Shown piece by piece: positions 17,389-27,800 of a DNA stretch of 64,000 nucleotides (position 1 is the stretch's first letter; the number at the start of each line of letters is the position of its first letter). The DNA comes from Butyrivibrio sp. AE2015 (GTDB lineage Bacteria; Bacillota; Clostridia; Lachnospirales; Lachnospiraceae). The notes under the pieces were generated by a model. That model was not told the origin of the DNA and did not search any database. It saw nothing but the letters and a program-made list of their open reading frames with translations. The position numbers and the translations under genes were made by a program. The DNA lies in the NCBI RefSeq assembly GCF_000420825.1, contig NZ_ATVR01000004.1, positions 62,001 through 126,000 on the forward strand. Direction: 5' to 3'.

Positions 17389-18287
17389 TAGGCTTGGGAA
17401 AAATTGTTTTTGATCAATTGAATGAGCTTGTCTGCAGCTATGGACAGGGAGCGTGATGTGTCGGTGACGACGCAGATCTGGCGTTTTGGGATCATCTTGT
17501 TAAAGCGAAGTTCGAATAGAACGCCGCTGTCCAGATACTCTTTTGCAAAGTCTCTTACGACGCAGCCAACGCCCAGGCTTCGAAGGGCAAACTGGACTAT
17601 CATATCGCTGGTTGCAAGCTCAAATTCCGGATGAAGAGTAGTATTGTGCTTTTCGAGGAATGAGTGGATATAGTCCGTTGTGCTGGTTTTGCCTTCAAGG
17701 AAAATCAGGGGCATTGATTGTAGGTCTGAGAAATCAAGCATCCTGTTCTTATACGGGATAAACTTTCTTCCCGCCACAAAGGTGTCCTGAATGTCTGAGA
17801 CAGGGAAAAAAGACAAATTGCTATCTTCTGTAAATGGGCTTGAAACCACGCCGAAATCAATTCGATCATCTCTTAAGTAAGAGAGCGTCTCAGGGGTCGG
17901 GCCGTTTGTTACAGTTACTTTTATACCGGGATAGAGTTCATGGAATTTTTCAAGGTAGGGCAAAAGAAAGAATCTGAGGGTCATGTCACTGGCACCAATC
18001 CTTACCTCTCCTGCATCAAGATGAAGGAGCTGTTTTAATCTTTGCTCTCCGAGGTCAATCTGCTCATAGCCTTTTTCAACATATCTATATAGAAGACTTC
18101 CTTCAGATGTGAGTTTCATTCCCTTTGAAGTCCTTTGGAACAGTGTACATCCAAGTATGGATTCCAACTGATGTATGGACTGGCTCACGGCAGGTTGCGA
18201 TATTGACAGCTCTTTTGCCGCAGCGGTTATACCATTATATTTGCCCACATAGTAAAAGACTTTGTAGTATTCGAGATTACTTATCAT
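17388..18287 (-). CDS. LysR family transcriptional regulator
   Basis: 299 residues. The N-terminal winged helix-turn-helix is GITAAAKELSISQPAVSQSI, and the effector domain starts near residue 85 (GEVRIGASDMTLRFFLLPYL). I chose ATG 18287 because AAGGAG sits 6 bases upstream; that site overlaps an earlier in-frame ATG at 18302, which lacks its own. Effector and targets are not shown by the context: the divergent gene is a protein of unknown function at 18478, which is the first candidate target. Confidence 0.88.
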   Translation of the reverse strand: MISNLEYYKVFYYVGKYNGITAAAKELSISQPAVSQSIHQLESILGCTLFQRTSKGMKLTSEGSLLYRYVEKGYEQIDLGEQRLKQLLHLDAGEVRIGASDMTLRFFLLPYLEKFHELYPGIKVTVTNGPTPETLSYLRDDRIDFGVVSSPFTEDSNLSFFPVSDIQDTFVAGRKFIPYKNRMLDFSDLQSMPLIFLEGKTSTTDYIHSFLEKHNTTLHPEFELATSDMIVQFALRSLGVGCVVRDFAKEYLDSGVLFELRFNKMIPKRQICVVTDTSRSLSIAADKLIQLIKNNFSQA

Positions 18288-18370
18288 TGCATGCTCCTTC
18301 ATAAGTATTGCTTATATCACGAGATATTATATCATCTTTTATTTTCATAATAAATTCTCATAAAATATTC

Positions 18371-18399
18371 TGTACTTTTTATGACAGCCTTGCTATAAT
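18371..18399 (+). promoter_or_regulatory. Extended -10 promoter before the 18478 gene
   Basis: TGCTATAAT (18391-18399) is a perfect extended -10. A weak -35 (TGTACT, 18371-18376) lies 17 bp upstream. It sits in the divergent region with the LysR gene. Confidence 0.6.
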
Positions 18400-18477
18400 T
18401 TATCAAGGAATTTGGTAAAAGATTATTGAGTTTAGGCAGAGGGATGACCTTCAAAGCCTTTAAAGGAGCGCCTTTCA

Positions 18478-18948
18478 ATGGATATTCAAAATGACGGAAG
18501 TGTCAATGAGAACAGTGTTGAGGACATCGTTTCCAGATACCGTCCGGAAGTGGATAAGTTATTACCATATGTCAGATGGCTGCAGGACAATGCTAAGTCA
18601 GAGGTTGCCCAGAGCTATTCTAATAGCGACCTTAAATCTATGCCATTTCCAGTTTACGATTCAAATTTGCTTATGTTTGTAAAAGCGGCTCAGAATACTA
18701 ATCTTATTGACCGCAATTATGTCTATGTTTATTCCAGGAATCATTTAAATAGTGCTAAAGATGAGCTTATGTTTATCAGGGAAGCTCAGATAATGGATAT
18801 GGATGACCTTGCAGGTATTCTTTCCAAGTACATTCTTACTGGAATGACAAAAGGAACAGTGTGGGCAGAGGGAGTCTACAACGGAGTACTGTTCCAGGTA
18901 GTCAGCAAAATGGACGAGCTTTTGAATTATTGGTCTTCCAAGGCCTGA
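18478..18948 (+). CDS. Protein of unknown function (possible DUF6508-like)
   Basis: 156 residues, soluble, with no signal or membrane segment. The C-terminal part (GILSKYILTGMTKGTVWAEG, then VYNGVLFQVVSKMDELLNYW) has the pattern of small DUF6508 proteins, as I remember that family. This is tentative. It starts about 8 bases after AAAGGAG and is followed 39 bases later by a TetR regulator, so the two may form one unit. No function is proposed. Confidence 0.6.
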   Translation: MDIQNDGSVNENSVEDIVSRYRPEVDKLLPYVRWLQDNAKSEVAQSYSNSDLKSMPFPVYDSNLLMFVKAAQNTNLIDRNYVYVYSRNHLNSAKDELMFIREAQIMDMDDLAGILSKYILTGMTKGTVWAEGVYNGVLFQVVSKMDELLNYWSSKA

Positions 18949-18987
18949 TAGCTGAACTACTTTATTAAATGTTGGTAGGAGTGGAGA

Positions 18988-19584
18988 ATGGGAGAGAAGT
19001 CTGCCAAGAAGAAACAGTATATTCTTGACAAAGCCAGAGTGGTTTTTTCTGAAAAAGGTTTTAAGAATGTAACTATGAAAGACATTGTAGATGCCTGTGA
19101 CATAAGTCGTGGGGGTCTTTATCTCTATTTTTCCAGTACCGAAGATATTTTTCTTGAAGTTCTTTCAACTGAGTCCGATGAGGACGATGACGAGGCTATT
19201 GGTGCAGCGTTATCGGGTGATGCATCTGCAGGTGATATGCTTGCTCTTTTCCTCAAGGAACAGAAAAAAGACATCCTTAGAAAAAAGAACAATCTGACTG
19301 TCGCTACATATGAGTATTTTTCCGTTAAAAAACAGTCGGCAAAAGATAATCCTTTAAAGGTTAAGTTTGATACATCTGTAAGAATTGTTGAAAAGCTCAT
19401 TGAAAATGGCGTTGAAAATGGTGAATTTGTTTGTGAGAACCCTTTAGGCTGTGCTCGCAATCTTATGTACGTGGTGGAAGGTCTTAAGATTTCTTCCAAG
19501 ACTATTGGTATTTCCGAAGAAGCCATTGATAGAGAATTAATGTACGTTCTTGAGGGATTAGTGTCTGATGAATTAAATAGTTAG
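18988..19584 (+). CDS. TetR/AcrR family transcriptional regulator
   Basis: 198 residues. The N-terminal TetR helix-turn-helix is VTMKDIVDACDISRGGLYLY followed by FSSTEDIFLEVLS. The C-terminal ligand domain is helical and not assignable. A terminator follows directly. The targets may be the gene just upstream (18478) or a distant exporter; nothing in the window settles this. Confidence 0.87.
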   Translation: MGEKSAKKKQYILDKARVVFSEKGFKNVTMKDIVDACDISRGGLYLYFSSTEDIFLEVLSTESDEDDDEAIGAALSGDASAGDMLALFLKEQKKDILRKKNNLTVATYEYFSVKKQSAKDNPLKVKFDTSVRIVEKLIENGVENGEFVCENPLGCARNLMYVVEGLKISSKTIGISEEAIDRELMYVLEGLVSDELNS

Positions 19585-19590
19585 TTTTAA

Positions 19591-19625
19591 ATAAAGAGTG
19601 CTTTCCTTAGCACTCTTTATTTTTA
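19591..19625 (+). terminator. Intrinsic terminator after the TetR gene
   Basis: A perfect 12-bp stem (19591-19602 with 19609-19620), 6-nt loop TTCCTT and a T-run to 19624. Confidence 0.9.
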
Positions 19626-19661
19626 AACAATAAACAATATTTTTTTGAACGAGGAGATATT

Positions 19662-22600
19662 ATGAGCAGTGTAAGACGAATCTATGTTGAGAAAAAGCAG
19701 CCCTTTGCTGGAAAAGCAAGAGAACTCAGGCATGAGATTAAGAGTTATCTTGGAATTGAAAGCGTATCAGATGTAAGAATCTTCATCCGCTATGATGTAG
19801 AGAATATTTCTGATGAGGTTTTTGAGAAGGCCTGCAGAACTGTTTTCTCAGAGCCTCCTGTAGATATTTTATACAGAGAGAATATTGAAGTGCCAAGTGG
19901 AGCTGTAGTATTCAGCATCGAAGCACTTCCGGGACAGTTTGATCAGAGAGCTGATTCCGCAGAACAGTGCGTTCGTTTTATAAAAGGTGATGAAGAGCCT
20001 GTTATTAAAACAGCAGTTACCTATATGCTCATTGGAAATATGACTTCTGAGGAAGTTTCAAAGATCAAGGAATACACAATGAACCCTGTGGATTCAAGGA
20101 TTGCAGATGAGACTAAGCCAGAGACTTTGGTAACAAATTATGACGAGCCTGAAGATGTGGCAGTTCTTGATAACTTCTGCACAATGTCAGATGAGAACTT
20201 TGAAAACCTCTACAAGTCACTTGGTCTTGCAATGACACTTAATGATTTCAAGTGGATCAGACAGTACTTTAATGATGACGAGCATAGAAATCCTACAATG
20301 ACTGAGATCAGAGTTCTTGATACATACTGGTCAGACCACTGCCGTCATACAACATTCGGAACAGAGCTCAAGAACGTTGAGTTTGGTGAGGGTGACTACA
20401 GAGCACCTATCGAGAATGCTTATAACGACTACCTTGCTGCAAGAGATTCACTTTATCAGACAGAAGAAAAAAAGAAAGAGAAATTCATTTCCCTCATGGA
20501 TATCGCCCTTATGGGAATGAAGAAGCTTAAAAAAGACGGAAAACTCACAGATATGGAGGAGTCAGAGGAAAACAATGCCTGCACGGTTGTAGTTCCTATC
20601 GATGTAGACTATGGCGAGGGTGTAAAGAGAGAAAACTGGCTTGTGTTCTTCAAGAACGAGACTCACAACCATCCTACAGAGATCGAACCATTCGGTGGCG
20701 CTGCAACATGTCTTGGTGGTGCTATCAGAGATCCTCTTTCAGGAAGAGGCTATGTTTACCAGGCTATGCGTGTAACAGGTGCAGCTGATCCTACAGTTCC
20801 TGTAGCTGAGACCATGAAGGGCAAGCTTTCACAGAAAAAGCTCGTAAGAGGCGCTGCTTCAGGATATTCATCATACGGTAACCAGATCGGACTTGCTACA
20901 GGTTATGTAAAAGAAATCTATCATCCGGGCTATGTAGCTAAGAGAATGGAAATTGGTGCGGTTATGGGAGCTGCTCCTCAGGAGCATGTTATCCGTGAGA
21001 GCGCTGATCCAGGAGACATCATTGTGCTTCTTGGTGGAAGAACAGGAAGAGATGGCTGCGGCGGAGCAACAGGTTCATCCAAGGCTCATGATTCAAAATC
21101 TCTTACAAGCTGCGGAGCAGAAGTTCAGAAAGGTAATGCACCTACAGAGAGAAAGCTTCAGCGACTCTTTAGACGTCCTGAAGTTAGTGAACTTATAAAG
21201 AAATGTAATGACTTTGGCGCTGGCGGAGTTTCAGTTGCTATTGGTGAGCTTGCGCCTGGTCTTGATATCAATCTTGATCTTGTACCTAAAAAGTACGCAG
21301 GTCTTGATGGAACAGAGCTTGCCATTTCAGAGTCACAGGAGAGAATGGCAGTAGTTGTAGCTCCTAAGGATGTGGACAAGTTCCTTGGATATGCGGGAGA
21401 GGAGAACCTTGAGGCAGTTAAGGTTGCCGTAGTTACTGAGGAGCCAAGACTTGTACTTAACTGGAGAGGTAAGAAGATCGTAAATCTTAAGAGAGCATTC
21501 CTTGATACCAACGGAGCTCACCAGGAGACAAACGTTAAGGTTGAGATTCCTTCAAAGGCTGACAACTATCTTGAGCAGACAGCTTCAGAGGGCGTAAAAG
21601 AAGCTCTTTCAAAGGGAGATGTAAAGAAAGCATGGCTTTCAGTATTAAATGACCTCAATGTATGTTCTCAAAAAGGTCTTGTTGAGATGTTCGACTCATC
21701 AATCGGAGCAGGTTCAGTCCTCATGCCTTATGGTGGAAAGAGACAGCTCTCTGAGACACAGACTATGATCGCAAAACTTCCTGTTTTATCAGGAAAGACA
21801 GATACAGTAACAATGATGAGCTATGGTTTTGATCCATATCTTTCAAGCTGGAGTCCATACCACGGTGCTGCCTTTGCTGTTACAGAGTCTGTATCAAGGA
21901 TTGTTGCAAGCGGCGGAGATTACAAAAAGCTCCACTTCACATTCCAGGAGTACTTTAAGAGAATGACAGAAGATGCAAGCCGTTGGAGCCAGCCATTCAC
22001 AGCTCTTTTGGGAGCATATGAAGCTCAGATGAAGTTTGGTCTTGCTTCTATCGGTGGAAAAGACTCTATGTCAGGCTCATTTAACGAGATAAACGTACCA
22101 CCTACACTTGTTTCTTTTGCAGTAGATGTTGCACAGCTTTCAGATGTAGTAACACCTGAACTTAAGAAGGCAGGAAATAAGCTTGTTCAGTTCAAGCTTC
22201 CAAGAGACAGCTACGATCTTCCTGATTATGAAAAGATCATGGCTCTTTACGAGAAGATAAATGCTCTTATGAAGAAGAAAGCAATCGTTTCAGCATATGC
22301 TGAGGACGCATACGGAATCGCTGCTTCAGTTTCCAAGATGGCCTTTGGTAACGGTCTTGGAGTTAAGATTGATGACAGCATCAGTGCAAAAGAGCTCTTT
22401 GCAAACGATATTGCAGATATCATCGCAGAAGTTCCTGCAGAGTTTGTTTCAGATGCAGTAAATGCAGGAGCAAGAGTTATCGGTGAAGTTACAGATGATA
22501 GCACATTCACAGCTTGCGGCGTAAGCTTCTCAGAAGAAGAGGCCCTTGAGAGCTGGAAGGAAAAACTTGAGAAAGTATTCCACTCAACAGTTAACGAGGA

Positions 22601-23465
22601 GAAAAAAGCTGTAGACACAGGTCTTTTCAAGGCTGACGGCATATATGTATGCAAGAACAAGGTTGCAAAGCCTACAGTATTTATTCCGGTATTCCCTGGA
22701 ACAAACTGCGAGTATGACAGTGCACAGGCCTTTGAAAGAGCCGGTGCAAATACAAATATTAAGATATTCAGAAACAGAGATGCTCAGGATATCAGAGAAT
22801 CAGTTGAAGAGTTCAAAAAAGCTATTGAGCAGGCTCAGATCATCATGTTCCCTGGCGGATTCTCAGCCGGTGACGAACCTGACGGAAGTGCTAAGTTCTT
22901 TGCTACAGCCTTCCAGAATGAGGAGATCAAGGCAGCAGTTGAAGACCTCTTACAGAACAGAGACGGACTTGCACTTGGTATCTGTAACGGTTTCCAGGCT
23001 ATGATCAAGCTCGGCCTTGTACCAAACGGCAGAATTACAGGACAGGATGAGAACGCACCTACACTGACATTTAACACAATTGGAAGACATATTTCCAAGA
23101 TGGCTACAATAAAGGTTGTTTCCAACAATTCACCTTGGCTTCAGAATGCAAAGCTTGGCGGAGTATACACAAACCCTGCTTCACACGGTGAAGGAAGATT
23201 TGTTGCACCTGAAGATGTACTTGATAAGCTCTTTGCAAACGGACAGATTGCAACACAGTACTGCGACCTTGATGGAAACATCACAATGGATGACGAGTGG
23301 AACATCAACGGCTCCTACAGAGCAGTTGAAGGTATCCTTTCACCTGATGGAAGATGCCTTGGTAAGATGGCTCACTCAGAGAGACGCGGCGACGGCGTTG
23401 CGATCAACATCTACGGCGAGCAGGATATGAAGATATTCGAATCAGGAGTACAGTACTTTAAGTGA
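19662..23465 (+). CDS. purL: Phosphoribosylformylglycinamidine synthase, single-chain type
   Basis: 1267 residues, the large one-chain form that fuses PurS, PurL and PurQ functions. In order: a PurS-like N-terminal region, two ATPase halves (WSDHCRHTTFGTEL near residue 222; HNHPTEIEPFGGAATCLGGA) and a C-terminal glutaminase (FPGTNCEYDSAQAFERAGA; nucleophile Cys in LGICNGFQ; catalytic His in SHGEGRF). It converts FGAR to FGAM with glutamine and ATP in purine synthesis. GAGGAGA lies before the ATG. carA follows after a 176-bp structured spacer, not another pur gene. Confidence 0.96.
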   Translation: MSSVRRIYVEKKQPFAGKARELRHEIKSYLGIESVSDVRIFIRYDVENISDEVFEKACRTVFSEPPVDILYRENIEVPSGAVVFSIEALPGQFDQRADSAEQCVRFIKGDEEPVIKTAVTYMLIGNMTSEEVSKIKEYTMNPVDSRIADETKPETLVTNYDEPEDVAVLDNFCTMSDENFENLYKSLGLAMTLNDFKWIRQYFNDDEHRNPTMTEIRVLDTYWSDHCRHTTFGTELKNVEFGEGDYRAPIENAYNDYLAARDSLYQTEEKKKEKFISLMDIALMGMKKLKKDGKLTDMEESEENNACTVVVPIDVDYGEGVKRENWLVFFKNETHNHPTEIEPFGGAATCLGGAIRDPLSGRGYVYQAMRVTGAADPTVPVAETMKGKLSQKKLVRGAASGYSSYGNQIGLATGYVKEIYHPGYVAKRMEIGAVMGAAPQEHVIRESADPGDIIVLLGGRTGRDGCGGATGSSKAHDSKSLTSCGAEVQKGNAPTERKLQRLFRRPEVSELIKKCNDFGAGGVSVAIGELAPGLDINLDLVPKKYAGLDGTELAISESQERMAVVVAPKDVDKFLGYAGEENLEAVKVAVVTEEPRLVLNWRGKKIVNLKRAFLDTNGAHQETNVKVEIPSKADNYLEQTASEGVKEALSKGDVKKAWLSVLNDLNVCSQKGLVEMFDSSIGAGSVLMPYGGKRQLSETQTMIAKLPVLSGKTDTVTMMSYGFDPYLSSWSPYHGAAFAVTESVSRIVASGGDYKKLHFTFQEYFKRMTEDASRWSQPFTALLGAYEAQMKFGLASIGGKDSMSGSFNEINVPPTLVSFAVDVAQLSDVVTPELKKAGNKLVQFKLPRDSYDLPDYEKIMALYEKINALMKKKAIVSAYAEDAYGIAASVSKMAFGNGLGVKIDDSISAKELFANDIADIIAEVPAEFVSDAVNAGARVIGEVTDDSTFTACGVSFSEEEALESWKEKLEKVFHSTVNEEKKAVDTGLFKADGIYVCKNKVAKPTVFIPVFPGTNCEYDSAQAFERAGANTNIKIFRNRDAQDIRESVEEFKKAIEQAQIIMFPGGFSAGDEPDGSAKFFATAFQNEEIKAAVEDLLQNRDGLALGICNGFQAMIKLGLVPNGRITGQDENAPTLTFNTIGRHISKMATIKVVSNNSPWLQNAKLGGVYTNPASHGEGRFVAPEDVLDKLFANGQIATQYCDLDGNITMDDEWNINGSYRAVEGILSPDGRCLGKMAHSERRGDGVAINIYGEQDMKIFESGVQYFK

Positions 23466-23474
23466 TATAGCAGA

Positions 23475-23522
23475 CCAAAGTCAACTTGTCATGTGTTTAC
23501 ACAAATGACAAGTTGACCTTGG
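23475..23522. repeat. 18-bp inverted repeat after purL
   Basis: Arms 23475-23492 and 23505-23522 match with one mismatch at 23479. The 12-nt centre holds a small GTGT/ACAC dyad. No T-run follows, so it is not a normal terminator. It differs in sequence from the GGGACGG repeats. Confidence 0.7.
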
Positions 23523-23529
23523 GATGCGA

Positions 23530-23604
23530 ACATACATGAGGGAAAAAGCACGAAGTGCGATTTCCGAATGTATGTAGGATTGCGAGAGTGAAGCGGAGCA
23601 ATCC
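23530..23604 (+). repeat. Composite GA-flanked hairpins upstream of carA
   Basis: Hairpin 1: ACATACAT (23530-23537) pairs with ATGTATGT (23568-23575), GA faces GA, then GGAAA/TTTCC and a GCAC/GTGC tip. Hairpin 2: GGATTGC (23577-23583) pairs with GCAATCC (23598-23604), again with GA on each side next to the stem. The fold style recalls the elements at 8603 and 48741, although the sequences differ. Confidence 0.45.
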
Positions 23605-23641
23605 GTATATCACTCAAGCCACATGTACAGAGGAGTAATTC

Positions 23642-24853
23642 ATGAAAGCATTTTTAATATTGGAAGACGGAACCGTCTTTGAAGGAAAGCATATTGGTGC
23701 TGATAAAGATGTAGTAAGCGAGATCGTTTTTAACACATCAATGGCAGGATATACAGAAGTTTTTACAGACCCATCCTACGCAGGACAGTCTGTTTGTATG
23801 ACATATCCTCTTATAGGAAATTATGGCGTGTGCCTGGATGACATGGAATCAGATAAGATCTGGGTTGACGCAGTTATAGTAAGAGAGCTTTCTCATATTC
23901 CTTCCAATTTCAGATGTGATATGTCAATTCAGGAATTTCTTGAAAAGTATGATATTCCTGGAATTGAGGGTATAGATACCAGAAAGCTTGTAAGGATCCT
24001 TAGAGAAAAAGGAACTATGAACGGTTTTATTACAACCAACGAAAGTCTCAAGTATGAGGATGTAAAAGATAAGCTTCACGCCTATACAACAGGGGATGTG
24101 GTAAGCAAAGTATCCTGCAAGGAAAAGAAGTTTCTTAAGGGAGTGGCAGATATTTCTGAGAACGGACCACTTTCAGGCAGTGCTTCTTTTAACGAGGATG
24201 ATTACAAGGAGAGCCTTAAAGGTGACCTTTCAAAGAGAGAAAAGAAGCCTGCTATCGTAAAAGAGCTTAACGGAAAAGGCCTTAAGATCGCGCTTCTTGA
24301 CTTTGGTGCAAAAAGAAACATTGCAGCATCACTGGCCTCCAGAGGGTGCGACGTAACAATCTATCCTTCAGATACAACAGCAGAAGAAATTCTTAAGGAT
24401 GCGCCGGATGGAATCATGCTTTCCAACGGCCCTGGAGATCCAAAAGAGTGCACACAGATCATTAAAGAGATCAAAAAACTCTATGATTCAGAGTTGCCTA
24501 TTTTTGCCATCTGTCTTGGACATCAGCTCATGGCACTTGCAACGGGAGCTGATACCTTCAAGATGAAGTATGGACACAGAGGTGGTAACCACCCTGTAAA
24601 AGACCTGTCAAATAACAGGGTTTATATCTCATCACAGAACCATGGATATGTGGTTGATATGGATAAGCTCGATCCAAATGTGGCAAAGCCTGCATTTATA
24701 AATGTTAACGATGGAACAAACGAGGGACTTGCCTATGTTGGAAAGAATATCTTTACAGTTCAGTTCCATCCTGAAGCATGCCCTGGGCCACAGGACAGCA
24801 GCTATCTGTTTGACAGATTCATTTCAATGATAAGGGAAGGAGGCAGAGACTAA
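23642..24853 (+). CDS. carA: Carbamoyl-phosphate synthase small (glutaminase) subunit
   Basis: 403 residues. The N-terminal domain starts ILEDGTVFEGKHIGADKDVV, and the class I glutaminase has its Cys nucleophile in ICLGHQLMAL and catalytic His in QFHPEACPGP. It supplies ammonia from glutamine to CarB for carbamoyl phosphate in pyrimidine and arginine synthesis. At 403 residues it is about 40 longer than common CarA proteins. The extra length appears to lie in the charged linker before the glutaminase (about residues 170-210: SENGPLSG... to REKKPAIVKE). Stop and carB start overlap as TAATG. Confidence 0.95.
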   Translation: MKAFLILEDGTVFEGKHIGADKDVVSEIVFNTSMAGYTEVFTDPSYAGQSVCMTYPLIGNYGVCLDDMESDKIWVDAVIVRELSHIPSNFRCDMSIQEFLEKYDIPGIEGIDTRKLVRILREKGTMNGFITTNESLKYEDVKDKLHAYTTGDVVSKVSCKEKKFLKGVADISENGPLSGSASFNEDDYKESLKGDLSKREKKPAIVKELNGKGLKIALLDFGAKRNIAASLASRGCDVTIYPSDTTAEEILKDAPDGIMLSNGPGDPKECTQIIKEIKKLYDSELPIFAICLGHQLMALATGADTFKMKYGHRGGNHPVKDLSNNRVYISSQNHGYVVDMDKLDPNVAKPAFINVNDGTNEGLAYVGKNIFTVQFHPEACPGPQDSSYLFDRFISMIREGGRD

Positions 24854-27800
24854 TGCCAAAGAATAAAGATGTAAAAAAGGTACTGGTCATCGGCTCCGGT
24901 CCTATAGTAATTGGTCAGGCTGCAGAGTTTGACTATGCCGGAACTCAGGCCTGCCGCTCACTTAAAGAAGAGGGAATTGAGGTTGTACTTGTAAACTCAA
25001 ACCCTGCTACGATCATGACTGATAAGGACATTGCTGACGAGGTTTACATTGAGCCTCTTACAGTGAAGACCCTTGAGCAGATCATAGAAAAAGAAAAGCC
25101 GGATTCAATCCTTCCAACTCTTGGTGGACAGGCCGGACTTAATCTTGGAATGGAGCTTGATGAGTCAGGATTTTTGAAATCCCATAACGTTAAGCTTCTT
25201 GGAACTACAGCTGAGACTATCAGAAAAGCTGAGGACCGCCAGGAATTCAAAGATACAATGGAAAAAATCGGTGAGCCTTGTGCGGCTTCACTTGTTGTAC
25301 ATAACGTAAAAGACGGTGTGGATTTTGCAAACAAGATCGGATACCCGGTAGTTCTTCGTCCTGCATTTACACTTGGCGGATCAGGCGGCGGAATAGCCTA
25401 CAACCAGGTACAGTGCGAAGAAATCCTCGAGAACGGACTCAGACTTTCAAGAGCCAGTGAGGTTTTGGTTGAAAGATGTATCGCTGGTTGGAAAGAAATC
25501 GAGTACGAAGTAATGCGTGACAGTGCAGGAAACTGCATCACAGTCTGCAACATGGAAAACATCGACCCTGTTGGTGTTCACACTGGTGACTCAATAGTTG
25601 TGGCTCCATCACAGACTCTTTCTGATAAAGAATACCAGATGCTCAGAAGCGCAGCTCTTAATATCATCGATGAGCTTCAGATCACAGGTGGCTGTAACGT
25701 ACAGTTCGCCCTTCATCCAACAAGCTTTGAGTACTGTGTAATTGAGGTTAACCCACGTGTAAGCCGTTCTTCTGCGCTTGCATCAAAGGCTACAGGATAT
25801 CCTATAGCAAAAGTTGCAGCAAAGATCGCCCTTGGATATACCCTCGATGAGATAAAGAATGCGATCACAGGAAAGACCTATGCAAGTTTTGAGCCTACTT
25901 TGGACTACTGCGTAGTTAAGTTCCCAAGGCTTCCATTTGATAAATTCATTACAGCCAAGAGAACACTTACAACACAGATGAAGGCAACAGGCGAAGTTAT
26001 GAGTATCTGCACTAACTTTGAAGGTGCAATGATGAAGGCTATCAGATCTCTGGAACAGCACGTTGACTGCCTTACAAGCTACGATTTTTCAGAGCTTGAT
26101 GACGATGAGCTTTTAGAGAGACTCAAAGTAGTAGATGACCAGAGAATATGGGTAATTGCTGAGGCTCTTCGCCGCGGTATAAGTCATGATCAGATCCATG
26201 ACATCACAAAGATCGATCTTTGGTTTATAGATAAGCTCCACACCCTTGTAAAGATGGAACTTAAGCTCCTTAGGATAGGTGAAAAGAATACAGAAGGTAA
26301 GCAGGGAACAGTGGAAGATGCTAAGAAGATCATTTCTTTTGACACACTTCTCGAAGCTAAGCGCCTTGAGTATCCTGACACAGTTATCAGCAGACTTACA
26401 AGATTCTCAGTTGATGTTTTAAAGCAGCTCCGTGAAGAACTTGGCATCAAGGCCACATTTAAGATTGTTGATACCTGCGCCGCTGAGTTTGAAGCTGCAA
26501 CGCCTTATTACTACTCAGTTTACAACGGTCCTGACTCTGAGGATGAAGCTGCGCTGTCAGCAAATAATGGCAAGAAAAAGATTTTGGTTCTTGGTTCAGG
26601 TCCTATCAGGATCGGCCAGGGTATCGAGTTTGACTACTGCTCAGTTCATGCTACATGGGCGTTTAAGAAGGCAGGTTATGAAACAATCATCATAAATAAC
26701 AACCCTGAGACAGTAAGTACTGACTTTGATATTGCTGATAAGCTTTATTTTGAGCCACTTACTCCTGAAGATGTTGAGAATATTGTTAAACTTGAAAAGC
26801 CTGACGGAGCAGTAGTTCAGTTCGGTGGACAGACTGCCATCAAGCTCACTCAGGACCTGATGAAGATGGGCGTTAAGATCTACGGAACTGATGCAAAAGA
26901 CGTAGACGCTGCAGAGGATAGAGAAATCTTTGACCAGATCCTTGAAGAGACTCAGATTAAGCGTGCTCAGGGAGCAACAGTTTATACAGCAGAAGAGGCA
27001 AAAGAGGTTGCTAACCGCCTTGGATATCCTGTGCTTGTTCGCCCTTCATATGTTCTTGGTGGACAGGGCATGCAGATAGCTCTTTCTGACCAGGAGATCG
27101 AGGAGTTCATGAACATTATCAACAGATATGCTCAGGATCATCCTATCCTTGTTGATAAGTACCTTCAGGGAATTGAGACAGAAGTTGATGCTGTGTGTGA
27201 CGGCGATGACATCGTTATCCCTGGAATCATGGAGCATATTGAGAGATCAGGTATCCACTCAGGAGATTCAATCTCCGTTTATCCTGCACAGTCTCTTTCT
27301 GACAAGGTAAAAGAGACAATTGCTGAATATACAAAGAGGCTTGCAAAGGCACTTCATGTAATAGGCCTTATCAATGTTCAGTTTATCGCTGTAGGTGATG
27401 AGGTTTACATCATCGAGGCTAACCCAAGATCTTCAAGAACAGTTCCTTACATCAGTAAGGTTACAGGTATTCCTATCGTTGATCTTGCAGCTAAGGTTAT
27501 GATGGGACATAAGTTAAAAGACCTTGGATATACACCGGGACTTCAGCCTGAAGCAGGTTACGTTGCTATCAAGATGCCGGTATTCTCTTTTGAAAAGATC
27601 AGAGGAGCTGAGATCAGCCTTGGACCTGAAATGAAGAGTACAGGTGAGTGCCTTGGAATAAGTAAGAGCTTTAATGAAGCCCTTTACAAAGCCTTCCTTG
27701 GAGCTGGCGTAAACCTTCCTAAGTACAAGCAGATGATCATTACTGTTAAGGATTCAGATAAGGGAGAAGTTATTGAGATAGCACGTCGCTACGAAAAGCT

